Part shown: positions 10,521 to 21,204 of the stretch, one piece after another
Layout: each line of letters starts with the position of its first letter
How positions within the stretch are numbered: the stretch's first letter is position 1
Assembly (NCBI RefSeq): GCF_001641265.1
Contig: NW_020167520.1
Location: 2,232,001 to 2,296,000 of the forward strand
Source: Pseudogymnoascus destructans
Taxonomy: Eukaryota; Ascomycota; Leotiomycetes; Thelebolales; Thelebolaceae
Reading direction: 5' to 3'
DNA: 64,000 nucleotides
Position numbers and translations under genes: made by a program
The notes under the pieces: model-generated
Seen by the model: the letters and a program-made list of their open reading frames with translations, nothing else
Told to the model about the DNA's origin: nothing
Database searches by the model: none

Positions 10521-11008
10521 TTATAGTAACTTGGAATTCACTCTACCAGGTTCGACGCTATACGCCATAATTCCTCCTTCCTGCTCAGTCCTCCAGAGCC
10601 GAAAGTGCGATGCCATTTCCTCCTCGATCTCCTTCTTCCACTCGTCCAATGACCACGTGCCCTCCACCAACTCCGTTGCGCCAGTGACATGCCATCAACG
10701 TGATTGTCAATAGGGCCGTTAACGAGAGCAGGATACTGCCCCCAGAGCATGATTTTGTAGCCCTGCACACTAGCTGGTTCGAGGACTGGTGGCTCCGGGA
10801 GTCGAAAGCCATAGAAGAAGAATGGCTTTTGCATATGTGTATATGAAGCGAGAGATGGTTCGACGTCAGCTCTAAACTTCTCGAGCATGATGTTGCGGCG
10901 GCCTTTTTGTTTGGAGGGAGGCTTGCCAGTATTTGACGCATATTCTGGCCCCTCGTTTTCGTCCTCGACGGCCTTTGAGGCAGAAGAAGAGGCGCCAAAG
11001 CCGTCCAT
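10521..11008 (-). pseudogene. AIG2-like / gamma-glutamylcyclotransferase-like gene, broken
   Basis: The AIG2/GGCT fold signature is visible: FFFYG, then PPVLEPASVQGYKIMLWGQY, PALVNGP and VDGM. Two breaks are evident. Between FFFYG and the PPVLEPA strand, roughly ten residues present in relatives (TLMDPEVL-like) are missing. After VDGM the frame shifts: the family's C-terminal helix (TELVEGTWSLDEWKKEIEEE) reads in another frame, and the middle segment with the catalytic Glu region is absent. Together these indicate internal deletion plus frameshift. The ATG at 11006-11008 is the most plausible original start; another lies upstream at 11038. Confidence 0.72.
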
Positions 11009-11030
11009 TGTCAGGGTTAGAAAATCAATT

Positions 11031-11070
11031 ATAATCATGATTATTTAGTCCTAATCATAATCATGATTAT
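11031..11070. repeat. Two perfect 14-bp palindromes ATAATCATGATTAT
   Basis: Identical palindromes at 11031-11044 and 11057-11070, separated by 12 bp, just upstream of the AIG2-like pseudogene. They could be a dimer-binding site or a DNA-transposon footprint. Confidence 0.9.
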
Positions 11071-11323
11071 TGATAAAGCATATGTTCCAGCCCAACCACG
11101 AATGGCCCAGTCGCGAATAACACCAATACTATAACATATGTCAACAACACGTAGGTAAAACTTTCTAATATTTAAAATATATATCACTTACTATACATAG
11201 TTTAATGTTTACGCTTTAATTTGGTAAAATATTGTGAACTTTGTACTAATATAGTACCTTTTGTAGCTTTTAAATGCCATTATAAATGTATGTAAATAAA
11301 TTTATGAGTTAACGTACATGTAT

Positions 11324-12168
11324 AACGAGTCGGCCACCCAAGCGAGTCGGCCACTTTCCACCATTTCCACCACCTTTTACTTTGCAACTATTTCCCTCTA
11401 CGTACAAAAATGGAATCTACTTCAAATGAAAGCCGTATAATCCTAGCAATTGAAGCTCTTAAAAACGACCCTAAACTTACCGAACGAGCTGCAGCAGGTA
11501 TCTATAAGGTTCCCCGGGCGACTTTGGCCGACCGACGTGCTGGAAAACTATCAAGACGCGATATAACTGCAAATGGGAGGAAGTTGACCAATACTGAAGA
11601 GAGTGTGCTTCTTGATCGTATTATTGATCTAATTGAGCGAGGATTTCCGCCCCGGCTCGAAGATATACAAGATATGGCCAATCGCCTCCTTGGGGTACGA
11701 GACGCAACGCGTGTTGGCTCACGATGGGCAGGGAACTTCGTACGACGCCACCAGCCCTTAATATGCGTTTTCGACGTCGAATTGACTACCAGAGGGCCCT
11801 AGCTGAAGATCCTAAGATTATACAAGCTTGGTTTGCACTTGTACAGAATACAATTGCAAAATACGGTATTGTCAACTCAGACATCTACAACTTTGATGAG
11901 ACTGGGTTTTTGATGGGAATGCTCTCGCATGCTAAGGTTGTAACAACCTCTGATCGACAGGACAGACCTCGTACAAAGCAGCCTGGCAATCGGGAATGGG
12001 TTTCTGTAATCCAGGGTGTATGTGCAGATGGCTGGGCAATGCCGCCATATATCATTGTTAAGGGCAAATATCACCTCCTCTCCTGGTATGTGAATTCTCA
12101 GAACTGGTCTCGCTAAAGAGAATTCACTCCACAACAACATAGCTGTATATAGATTGAGCCACTGCTCG
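11324..12168 (+). mobile_element. Truncated Fot1/pogo-type DNA transposon
   Basis: The left end carries a terminal-repeat-like ACGAGTCGGCCACCC, with CGAGTCGGCCAC repeated directly after it, next to a TA. The transposase remnant follows. The right part was lost where the long-inverted-repeat elements begin at about 12169; no right terminal repeat is seen. Confidence 0.75.
11410..12168 (+). pseudogene. Fot1/pogo transposase, frameshifted and truncated
   Basis: The N-terminal psq-type HTH (AAAGIYKVPRATLADRRAGK) and the CENP-B-type second DNA-binding domain (FPPRLEDIQDMANRLLG) read in one frame. At about 11750 a 1-nt shift moves the frame; the DDE domain then begins with IDYQRALAEDPKIIQAWF and the first catalytic Asp in YNFDETGF. 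It reaches GYHL-like sequence (KGKYHLLSWY), meets a stop near 12114, and degenerate similarity continues to about 12168. The second and third catalytic Asp are absent. It cannot encode active transposase. Confidence 0.85.
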
Positions 12169-12603
12169 AGTGCTCCTCCATGTCATACTGACATTCGTTG
12201 CACTCAGTTTGCTATCAAACTCAAGAGCAAACTTGGAAATCTCCTCCTCAAACCTACAAGTCACTATACATATTTTGGCTTATCACACCAACAACAAGAG
12301 CAATACTACTCAACGATTGCTACAACCATCTATGATTCATTACACGTCATTGCTCCTTAGTTACTGGGCCGATATTACCACATAGCATATCTCTACAACC
12401 CTCTATGATTCATTACATGTCATCACTCATACTACCACATGACATATCTCTACCAACTAGAGGCCTAGGAGCATGAACGATAGCTCTAAAAGCTCCTACG
12501 AACCTCTATGATTCAATACATGTCATCGCTCTTTAGTTACCCACAAGATTGGTTAAGTTATGACATAATTTGTCTATGACATAATTTGTCTATGACATAA
12601 TTT
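12169..12603. repeat. Repeat A, forward copy
   Basis: About 430 bp, found again in reverse orientation at about 13106-13525 and 14612-15027. The ends are inverted (ACAAATTATGTCAT / ATGACAATTTGT), with the ATGACATAATTTGTCT end locally amplified in this copy. No coding potential; MITE-like. Confidence 0.8.
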
Positions 12604-13951
12604 GTGTAATGGTGGGTGCACCAGATGTGAGAATCTAGCCACCCAAGGAAGGGATGAATTTACTAAGACAACACACTGTCTTAGAAAACAGAGCCAAAGG
12701 GTCATAGCTTAGACTATTCCACAACGCAGCAATCAGGTGTGTGATGTAGTGAAGTGGTTCAGACAAGTTGCAACAAATGTTGAGTCTGGGAACTCAGGGA
12801 TAAGTCAGAGGTTAACACCTCACTGACTTTTCAGAAACAAGGAGTAACAAGATGAATGCTTGGAAGCGTGGAAAAGACGTGGAAGTATGTGATAGTCGAT
12901 TTACTGTATTGTCTGCTTGCCCTTTATTAAGGAAAGGGCAATCCTATTTATGCTAAAGGAGTGTAGTTCTCTCATTTTCCAAGACTTTCCATGATTACCA
13001 GGCTTGGTAACTGTAGTCGACGTAAGAGAATCCCATAGAACCATCTCTTAGGTTCGTAGCCTATAGGAAGTAAAAGGAGGTCCAAGGTCAGAGTACCCCT
13101 ATAGACAAATTATGTCATAGACAAATTATGTCATAACTTAACCAATCTTGTGGGTAACTAAAGAGCGATGACATGTATTGAATCATAGAGGTTCGTAGGA
13201 GCTTTTAGAGCTATCGTTCATGCTCCTAGGCCTCTAGTTGGTAGAGATATGTCATGTGGTAGTATGAGTGATGACATGTAATGAATCATAGAGGGTTGTA
13301 GAGATATGCTATGTGGTAATATCGGCCCAGTAACTAAGGAGCAATGACGTGTAATGAATCATAGATGGTTGTAGCAATCGTTGAGTAGTATTGCTCTTGT
13401 TGTTGGTGTGATAAGCCAAAATATGTATAGTGACTTGTAGGTTTGAGGAGGAGATTTCCAAGTTTGCTCTTGAGTTTGATAGCAAACTGAGTGCAACGAA
13501 TGTCAGTATGACAATTTGTCTATAGGGGTACTCTGACCTTGGACCTCCTTTTACTTCCTATAGGCTACGAACCTAAGAGATGGTTCTATGGGATTCTCTT
13601 ACGTCGACTACAGTTACCAAGCCTGGTAATCATGGAAAGTCTTGGAAAATGAGAGAACTACACTCCTTTAGCATAAATAGGATTGCCCTTTCCTTAAGAA
13701 AGGGCAAGCAGACAATACAGTAAATCGACTATCACATACTTCCACGTCATTTCCAAGCTTCCAAGCATTCATCTTGTTACTCCTTGTTTCTGAAAAGTCA
13801 GTGAGGTGTTAACCTCTGACTTATCCCTGAGTTCCCAGACTCAACATTTGTTGCAACTTGTCTGAACCACTTCACTACATCACACACCTGATTGCTCCGT
13901 TGTGGAATAGTCTAAGCTACGACCCTTTGGCTCTGTTTTCTAAGACAGTGT

Positions 13952-14426
13952 TGTAACGCTGACTTCTAAACGATAGAAGACACAGAGGTTCTCTTGCGTA
14001 AAGGTTTACTTATCAGAGGAGGCAGGGGATCAGACACAAAGGCTTCAAGTAACACGTTACTAGTATATAACAAATACTGTATTGAGTTGAGCACGAAGCT
14101 CCTATCTAAGAACTAACTATCTACTTATATAGTGGCGTCGTGCCTAGTGGACTCCTGGGAACTCACTCGAGTCCTCGGAGTCCTGGACTCTTAGGATTCT
14201 TCTCATCATCCTGCGAGTCCGTCACGTGCCTAGTGGACTCCTGGAAACTCACTCGAGTCCTCGGAGTCCTGGACTCTTAGGACTCTTCTCATCATCCTGC
14301 GAGTCCGTCACGTGATACTTTCGGAACTACTATTCCCCGCTGCCCCTCCAGGTACCAGGGCCGGTCTCATGCGACCTCCCTCCTTCCTGTCCTGTAGTTG
14401 GCCAGCCTTCTTGTTCCGTCGTAACA
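13952..14426. mobile_element. Solo LTR 1 with 5-bp target duplication AGTGT
   Basis: The element starts TGTAACGCTG and ends GTCGTAACA. AGTGT occurs at 13947-13951 and 14427-14431. The intact arm of the surrounding repeat has a single AGTGT at the equivalent place, which confirms insertion and gives exact borders. It has no internal domain, so it is a solo LTR left by recombination. Confidence 0.88.
14140..14311. repeat. 86-bp tandem duplication inside solo LTR 1
   Basis: Two near-identical 86-bp units (GTGCCTAGTGGACTCCTGG...), each rich in GAGTCC/GGACTC inverted motifs. It probably arose in the LTR promoter (U3) region. Confidence 0.9.
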
Positions 14427-14502
14427 AGTGTGTTGTCTTAGTAAATTCATCCCTTCCTTGGGTGGCTAGATTCTCACATCTGGTGCACCCACCATTACAA
14501 CT

Positions 14503-15414
14503 AACCAGGCTTGGTAACTGTAGTCGACGTAAGAGAATCCCATAGAACCATCTCCTAGGTTCCTAGCCTATAGGAAGTGAAAGGAGGTCCAAGGTCAGAG
14601 TACCCCTATAGACAAATTATGTCATAACTTAACCAATCTTGTGGGTAACTAAGGAGAGATGACGTGTAATGAATCATAGATGGTTGTAGAAGCTTTTGGA
14701 GCTATCGTTCATGTTCCTAGGCCTCTAGTTGATAGAGATATGTCATGTGTAGTATTAGCCCAGTAACTAAGGAGTGATGTCATGTAATGAATCATAGAGG
14801 GTTGTAGAGATATGCTATGTGGCCATATCGGCCCAGTAACTAAGGAGCAATGACGTGTAATGAATCATAGATGGTTGTAGCAATCGTTGAGTAGTATTGC
14901 TCTTGTTGTTGGTGTGACAAGCCAAAATATGTATAGTGACTTGTAGGTTTGAGGAGGAGATTTCCAAGTTTGCTCTTGAGTTTGATAGCAAACTGAGTGC
15001 AACGAATGTCAGTATGACATTAGTCATGGAAAGTCTTGGAAAATGAGAGAACTACACTCCTTTAACATAAATAGGCTTGCCCTTTCCTTAAGAAAGGGCA
15101 AGCAGACAATACAGTAAATCGACTATCACATACTTCCACGTCTTTTCCAAGCTTCCAAGCATTGATCTTGTTACTCCTTGTTTCTGAAAAGTCAGTGAGG
15201 TGCTAACCTCTGACTTATCCCTGAGTTCTCAGACTCAACATTTGTTACAACTTGTCTAAAACCACTCCACGACATCATACACCTGATTGCTGCGTTGTGG
15301 AATAGTCTAAGCTACGACTCTTTGGCTCTTTTTCCTAAGACAGTGTGTTGTCTTAGTAAAATCATCCCTTCCTTGGGTGGCTAGATTCTCACATCTGGTG
15401 CACCCACCATTACA
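14503..15414. repeat. Second, rearranged copy of the inverted-repeat element
   Basis: In order: about 110 bp of the inner end of arm B (forward), a reverse copy of A, then the outer part of arm B in reverse, ending CACCCACCATTACA. One inner-arm segment is missing on the right, consistent with recombination between arms. It abuts copia pol sequence at 15415. Confidence 0.75.
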
Positions 15415-16338
15415 TAGGGCAGTCTCAAAGTTGTCCGAATTTCTACAGAACCCCTCAAGAGAACACCTCTTCGCTGTCGACCAGACTATTCTTTACTTAG
15501 ACGCCACAAAATATTATGCTATTCTGTATAATGGCAGTGTCAAGGATTACAAGTGCCTGTTCTTGTGTGCAAGCGATGCTTCATTCACCGATAACCTACT
15601 CACTAGGTTCAGCTCCCAAGGTTATATCTTAACCCTATTTGGCAGCATCATCCATTACAGGGCTACGAAACAGAAAACTGTGACTGCTTCTAGCACGGAA
15701 GCTGAGCTTCTAGCTCTACAACTCACTGCTGGCGAACTCATGTGGTGGATGCAGTTCTTCAAGGCCATACACTTCGAACTCGACGAACCATTCACTATTT
15801 TCTGCGACAACCAGCAGACACTTCGACTCCTCAACCGGGAGACCCCAAAACTGATGACCAAACTACGCCATGTCGACGTGTGTAAGGATCGTAAGCCTAA
15901 GGGTCTCACGGGAGTCCAGGGAACCAGGTCAGGAGGCAGGAAGGTATCGTATTCTGTAAGCACAATAGTTCTACGTAGATACAGCGACTATTGACTGGAG
16001 GCCTCCTTCTGAGGCTTCCAGCTCCTTATATCCTACGTTCCGACATGCCCTGGTTTACCGAGCCCTAGTGGCCCCACTGCTGGGCAGCCCCTGAGTTCAG
16101 GGCGGCCTCACGTGATGGGCCGCCTTACAACGTGCACCAGTCATGGTTGCGTCAAGAAGTTCAGAAGGGAACGTTCAAGACTGAATGGGTGCCAACTAGC
16201 CAAATGCCAACTGATGGGTTCACCAAGGAGCTCCCACGCCAAAAGCATGAAGAATTCGTGCGACAGCTTGGACTGGTGGATCTACAGGATACTCATTTCG
16301 ATGACGCTGGAAAACTACGGTCAACTTGCACATGGTAG
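15415..16338 (+). pseudogene. Ty1/copia pol fragment (reverse transcriptase end and RNase H)
   Basis: The reading frame shows a copia-type pol C-terminus: the RNase H strand CASDASFTDN, TVTASSTEAELLAL, the CDNQQTLRLLN stretch and, after the LTR insertion, a tail with VPTSQMPTDGFTKELP (the copia PTxxxxADxxTK motif). Everything upstream (gag, protease, integrase, most of the reverse transcriptase) is missing; the left border is the inverted-repeat array. The frame is interrupted by solo LTR 2 but is otherwise open to its stop near 16338. Confidence 0.85.
15881..16129. mobile_element. Solo LTR 2 with 5-bp target duplication ACGTG
   Basis: The 249-bp element starts TGTAAGGATC and ends CGCCTTACA. 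ACGTG flanks it at 15876-15880 and 16130-16134. It splits the copia RNase H region, and the pol frame on the two sides is continuous if one target copy is removed. It belongs to a different LTR family from LTR 1. Confidence 0.9.
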
Positions 16339-16407
16339 AGTCATTGCCTACAGATCCATCACTTTCTCTCACAAATTGCTTCCAATACTGATGAATCTGG
16401 AAGGGCG

Positions 16408-16593
16408 TGTTGGACTAAAACAGCCAGGGCGTGGTTTCCCGATTAGGCGACACAACGCCGTCGCTCCTGCATCAGCTGCATCACTAGAGAGCTTCAGAAG
16501 AAGAAGATCCTTACGATGCTCTTCAATCAAAGAGATCAATGGGATACGATTAAATGCATATGTGCCCCAATTAGTGACCTACCTCGGTCAACA
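16408..16593. mobile_element. Possible 3' LTR of the copia element
   Basis: TGTTGGACTAAAAC follows a purine-rich stretch (GGAAGGGCG) about 70 bp after the pol stop, where a copia 3' LTR should begin. A candidate end, GGTCAACA, lies at 16593. No partner LTR remains, so the end is a guess. Confidence 0.35.
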
Positions 16594-17239
16594 ACTATTG
16601 AGACTATCATCTAGGTGTCACGCAAATTTGTGTATGGCAGATCTATAGTCGTATGTGACAACTTCTCAGGTGTTGGGGAATAAATATTGCTTCCTTGTGT
16701 TGCGATGCAAATATCACTTTATAATTTTGCGTCACAATAAGTAAACATGGCGGATAAAAAGGGTATCGTTAAATAACAGATAAATAACAAAGCAATAGTA
16801 GTATACGCAGTCCCTTCCTCGAATAAACATGGCACACAAAATATACCAACTTCAAGCTAGGCTCCGAAAACTCGACGAAATTGACGCACTGGGATTCTTG
16901 GTTCCCGTTATCCCCCTTTCCGTCTACAGTAAAGTTGTTGATCAGAAGGCCACGGCCAAACATTAAGCGTTGGCCCAAGCATCAACGCTTATTTTAACTA
17001 GCTCCGGGTTAAAAAAAAATGGTCCAGCAACACACGTAGCATCGGTTCATTATCAACAATAGCCAAACTCCCTCCAATAATCCAACATCTTTGATGGTCT
17101 AACGGTCATTTAGACCATTAGCAATCTGTGTGCATCCGGTTGTGTGTTTCGCAAATGCTGCTTTTGGTTTTTGCGATTTCGATTCTCAGAATCGGGGGAT
17201 TGTTTCCCGTTTACCTGGGCCCTTAGAGACCTACTCACT
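16594..17239. other. No gene seen
   Basis: AT-rich sequence between the copia remnant and the F-box-like pseudogene, with no recognisable motif. Confidence 0.4.
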
Positions 17240-18249
17240 TCACGCCGCCTCACTCCCACCGCAGAGTAAGGGCACAAGGCGGATCGCCAGCCACTTATCA
17301 TGCCACATACTTCGAACCCTTTCTAGTCGTTCCGCAGCAATGTGTTTATAGTATCGTGGCATACGCCCGAATACACTTATTGCTCTACAAGCTTTGGCCT
17401 GCTGACCCTCTGAAATGAGATTACGGCAGATCTCTTTAAGTACACGTAATAAATCGTAAGCATCTGCGGTATGGCGACATGTCGAGGGATGGCATATGTA
17501 CCGTACCCCGCCATGAAAATCGTCATGGCGGCTGTGGCGGCCTCCGCCCTCGATCTCCATGAACTCTCGTACTCGTTGGTAGCCGTTGGACCATCGACAA
17601 TTGTAGACGTCAAGTTCGACCATGAACAGAAGCACTTTAGCCAGGTTGTCGTTGTGCTCCTTCTCCCCAAGACACTGCAGTATTTGATAGTGGAGTCGCA
17701 ACTCCTTTAATACGCAGTTGACGTTGCCCTCGTTCTGGAGTTGTATCACAGGCTGGCCCATTATTTCTTGCTGTCCTGAAACGAGTTGAGCTGTTATCCA
17801 TGGTTCCATCCTTTTGCAAAGGACATCAGCTTCATCAGAATGAAATCCTAAGTATTCGATTGCTGTAATCGCACCTGCCCAGGCCGCCCATAAAGTTTCC
17901 AGAACAACATGGTCGTATATAGTGTATAGTGACAAAAGCAATGTATCATAGTCTTGAGTATCCAATTTGCGGTGAAGGTTGTCTATGAACAACTTAGTAT
18001 CTTTCATCCGCCCTGCATAGAAGATGCCTTTCTAAGCAGCTTCCAAAAATATTAGAGCACTTTTGGATGATCTTTTATATATTTAGTGATAGCGTCACTT
18101 GCATCAGAAGGCGTTGGCTCTCCCCTTCTAAGTTCCTCAGCGTAGGTAGAGCAGAGAAACTTCAACCTGCTCCTGCCGAAGACAGCCCTAAAAGGCTTGG
18201 ACACTCGGGAAAGATTCACAAGCGTTTCTCGGTCCAAAATTTCGAAAAA
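17240..18249 (-). pseudogene. F-box-like protein gene with in-frame stops and a frameshift
   Basis: The N-terminal part (DRETLVNLSRVSKPFRAVF) resembles an F-box tail. The downstream 255-residue frame (from MKDTKLFIDNLHRKL to LCGGSEAA) is a helical, Trp/Leu/Cys-rich body of unknown type. Between them (about 18005-18060) the sequence reads through only if two stops (TAA and TAG, both one transition from CAA/CAG) and a 1-nt insertion in a T-run are ignored. Upstream the gene is cut off at an A-rich tract followed by the pogo element. Both stops fit CpA-to-TpA change, the RIP type, but two sites prove nothing. Confidence 0.5.
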
Positions 18250-18293
18250 AAATAAAAAAAAAATAAAAATAAAAAAAAATAAATAAAAAAAAT
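18245..18293. repeat. A-rich tract (A7-9 with single T)
   Basis: About 49 bp of almost pure A with isolated T, at the broken end of the F-box-like gene. It could be a retroposon tail or simple-sequence slippage. Confidence 0.85.
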
Positions 18294-18315
18294 TGTGACT
18301 TTAATTCAGCAGGTA

Positions 18316-20525
18316 ATCGTTGGTTCTCAAACCACCGCCTGGAGGCGGTTGGCGAAAGCGAACTGGGACGCGAAAGCGATTGTGGGACACTTCGGGAGCG
18401 GACTCGCGACGCGACACGACCGACCATGAACACGACTGACAACGTAACAATGCTGTAAATATATATAAGTTATAGAATTAAATAATTAAAAAAGATTTGG
18501 ATCAATATTGTCAGGCAGTGATTGATCATCACAGCCACCGTCACTTGCATCGTGAATCATGTCGTAGTCCAAGCCTGCAAAGTTCACGTACCCACTCTCC
18601 TCGATGGCTAACAGTCGGTCCGCCTCCTCCTCCTCCTCACGTTTCTTCTGTGTAACGTCCGGGTCAATGATTTCTGTACGTAAGCCAATTGGTGGCTCCG
18701 TGTCTGGGTTACTTTTTTGAAATTCATGTAGGTCCTTTTTCCGTGTACGTTCTGCCTTCCGTGCATCGATGCCAGCACGGAGCTGCATCTTACGCTCAAC
18801 GTTCACCATGCGTGTTCTCTCTCTTTTCTCCCGTGCTTCTTCTAAAAGTTGCTCCTTTACCTTCTTCTCATAAATCCTTTGCCGTGCATGTTCAACTGTA
18901 ATAGCACCGCCTTTTTGAATAGATTTCCGACTTCTAACCTTCCGCTGTCGTTGCTCAGTCATAATAGTAGTAATTTGTACAAGCTCTGACTGGAACAGCT
19001 CAGCCTCTGTTAACTGAGTTTGGATTTCAGTATAAGAAGATGCCCACTTTTGCCGTGACGGTGAACTAAGGATCTTATCAAATGTTTGACTCCATGTTGA
19101 AAGATCATAACTTGCTTGAAATGCGCGTTGTGGTGTTTCTAAAACTTCTGGTTTTGCATATATAGCAACCTTCTCTTGAATCTTTTCATAGTTAGGTGGC
19201 CAAATACCTGCATCTCTAAAAGACTTGATACAGTTACCCTTTGTAAATGTCTGCTTACGGATAGTAGACAAGTCTCTAAAGAAAGATATAACATTATAAT
19301 CTGTATCAAAATTCCGGATTGCTTGTTGAATTGCACGTCGGTGCCAATGTTTATATTGTGCAAACACAGTAACATCTAGCGGTTGTAGAATATGCGTAAG
19401 ATGAGACGGAAACACATGTAAGTGTATATTGTGTTGATGTGCAAGTATTATAAACTCTGGAACTTCATGTGAGACATGAGAGTCCATTATTAACAATTTC
19501 GTTCTTATAGACGGTGTATGTTGAATAAAATGCTGTAGATATTCCATTGCAAGCTCAGAGTTTGTATATCCGGAATCGGATACTGCAACTTTCTCATCAC
19601 CGTGTAGATTGTCATGGTACCAACTTTCCATGTGTAATTTTCCTTGTATAATAAGGAACGGTGGAAGTGCAATGCCAGCAGCTGAAATTGTCTCTATAAC
19701 TGTAAGACTTTGTCTGTTCTCTGGAGCTTGTATATAAAGCTATAAATATTAGAATAATATAAAGTAAGATAAGTAGAAACAACTTACCTCCTTTACTGCA
19801 GATGGTACCAACACATGTTCACCGGTGCTCATTCCTACACGGAATCCAACTTCATCAAAGTTGTAGATATCACCTGCAGTAATATCTAGTTGATTACACA
19901 CATCTTTAAATTCATAAAACCATTCTTTAATAGCTGATACTTCATGAGATGCAACCCGTGCTGCTTCAATTGGCCGGGTTTTTATTGTATGGAAGTTGTG
20001 TTGTTGTGTCTTAATCCATGTCTGGAACCACCGTTGTGATGGTGGTGCACGTGTTGGAGTTTCTGCTGCACGTAGTTGGCAGATGGCACTGAACACCATA
20101 GGCTTAGTTGCACCGTACCCATTTTTGTACGAGCGTTGGATGTATCTTTGTATAGCTGTAACTTGTACATCAGACAGTACTCTGTTCTGGCCTCCGCGTG
20201 GCACAGCGGTGCGTTGTGGTGATGCGCGTCGTTGTCGTAGTCGTATAGTCCGGAGCGTACTTGGGTTTACTCTGTACATCCGTGCTACTGTAGCACTCTT
20301 CTCTGTTGGGTTTTCATTTAAAAATTCAATGGCATTTAAAAGAGCTTCATTTTTATTTACTTCAACTACCGGCATAGTTGTGGTTGTAGTTGTGCTCGTT
20401 GTCGGTCATGTTCATGGTCGGTCGTGTCGCGTCGTGAGTCCGCTCCCGAAGTGTCCCACAATCGCTTTCGCGTCCCAGTTCGCTTTCGCCAACCGCCTCC
20501 AGGCGGTGGTTTGAGAACCAACGAT
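18316..20525 (-). mobile_element. Complete pogo/Fot1-type transposon with 129-bp TIRs
   Basis: Terminal inverted repeats at 18316-18444 and 20397-20525 begin ATCGTTGGTTCTCAAACC and differ at only a few positions. They contain a CCGCCT-GG-AGGCGG hairpin and two GCGAAAGCGA-like motifs, possible transposase sites. TA flanks both sides, the expected target duplication of Tc1/mariner elements. The single gene inside looks intact. High arm identity and an undamaged gene suggest recent insertion. Confidence 0.9.
18486..20375 (-). CDS. pogo/Fot1-family DDE transposase, apparently intact
   Basis: Two exons, 19788-20375 and 18486-19739, separated by a 48-bp intron (GTAAGT...TATAG) in phase 0; the product is 613 residues. 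Order: psq-type HTH (ATVARMYRVNPSTLRTIRLR), a CENP-B/Tc5-type second HTH with ATKPMVF and RWFQTWIKTQ, then the DDE_1 domain. All three catalytic Asp are visible: YNFDEVGF, LLIMDSHVSH and THILQPLDVTVF. A highly charged coiled-coil tail (about 440-560) ends in an acidic stretch. Cut-and-paste transposition in the nucleus is expected. Start: the ATG just inside the right TIR. Confidence 0.9.
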
Positions 20526-20527
20526 TA

Positions 20528-21091
20528 ATAGGGACAATTTATCAGGGCCACTCATATGTGGCGACAGGCATTGCTTCTTTGGTAGTAATCTGTCATCCCG
20601 GATAGGGCTCTCTATACACTATTAGCCTGGCTCTGTATGAAAATAATGATATTTTTACCTCTAAGCCTCTTGGGACGAGTCTGATTGTTGCCTTCAGTAT
20701 CTGATACCGAGGTATGTGGCATGTTGTTGTCACACATAGTTCTCCCTTTTGAGACAGTCCAACGAATTTTGTCAGGAGTGTAGAATCTTAGCTACCTGTT
20801 CAGGATTTGGAAGGGCAATGTAGATTGTTGTATAATCGCGGTAAAACTCTATGAAATTGTTTAGAGAACTTATATGGCACGACAGTATTTAGGTAACCGG
20901 TCAACTGTTTTCGCATATGGGCAAGGAGCTGGACGCTCCGAACCAATTATTAGGCTTGAATCACGTGTCCCCATGTCTAGATCCAAATCAATTCTAGGCA
21001 ACCGAGCGCTAAAGTGTCGCTGCTTTTCCCAGACTTCAGAAAGGAGAAATCAGGAAATGGTAAACCGGCATTAGGGGGCCCAAAGTCGAGC
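20528..21091. other. No gene seen
   Basis: Unique-looking sequence between the transposon and the tRNA region; short frames only. Confidence 0.4.
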
Positions 21092-21126
21092 GGCATCGAT
21101 GGATTAATACCACTAAACCACTGATG
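21092..21126 (-). pseudogene. Relic of a tRNA-Gly 5' half
   Basis: Thirty-five bases closely match the 5' half (acceptor strand, D-arm and start of the anticodon arm) of the intact tRNA-Gly about 110 bp away on the same strand. There is no T-arm or 3' acceptor strand. Confidence 0.7.
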
Positions 21127-21204
21127 TTCGTTTATTTAGCGCATCCGCATTGCGGAGACAGGCAAAAAAAAATCTCAACCACTAGTAATGAGGTTGTACA
21201 GTAA

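Larger units (their letters stand above)
12604..14499. mobile_element. Long-inverted-repeat (foldback-like) element, interrupted by a solo LTR
   Basis: The outer arms start TGTAATGGTGGGTGCACC and end with its reverse complement. Each arm (B, about 500 bp) is an inverted copy of the other: 12604-13105 versus 13525-14499 minus the LTR. The centre is a reverse copy of repeat A. It encodes no protein. The ends begin TG and finish CA, so an LTR origin is possible, but the near-complete palindromy is unlike a normal LTR. A 475-bp solo LTR sits in the right arm. Confidence 0.7.
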
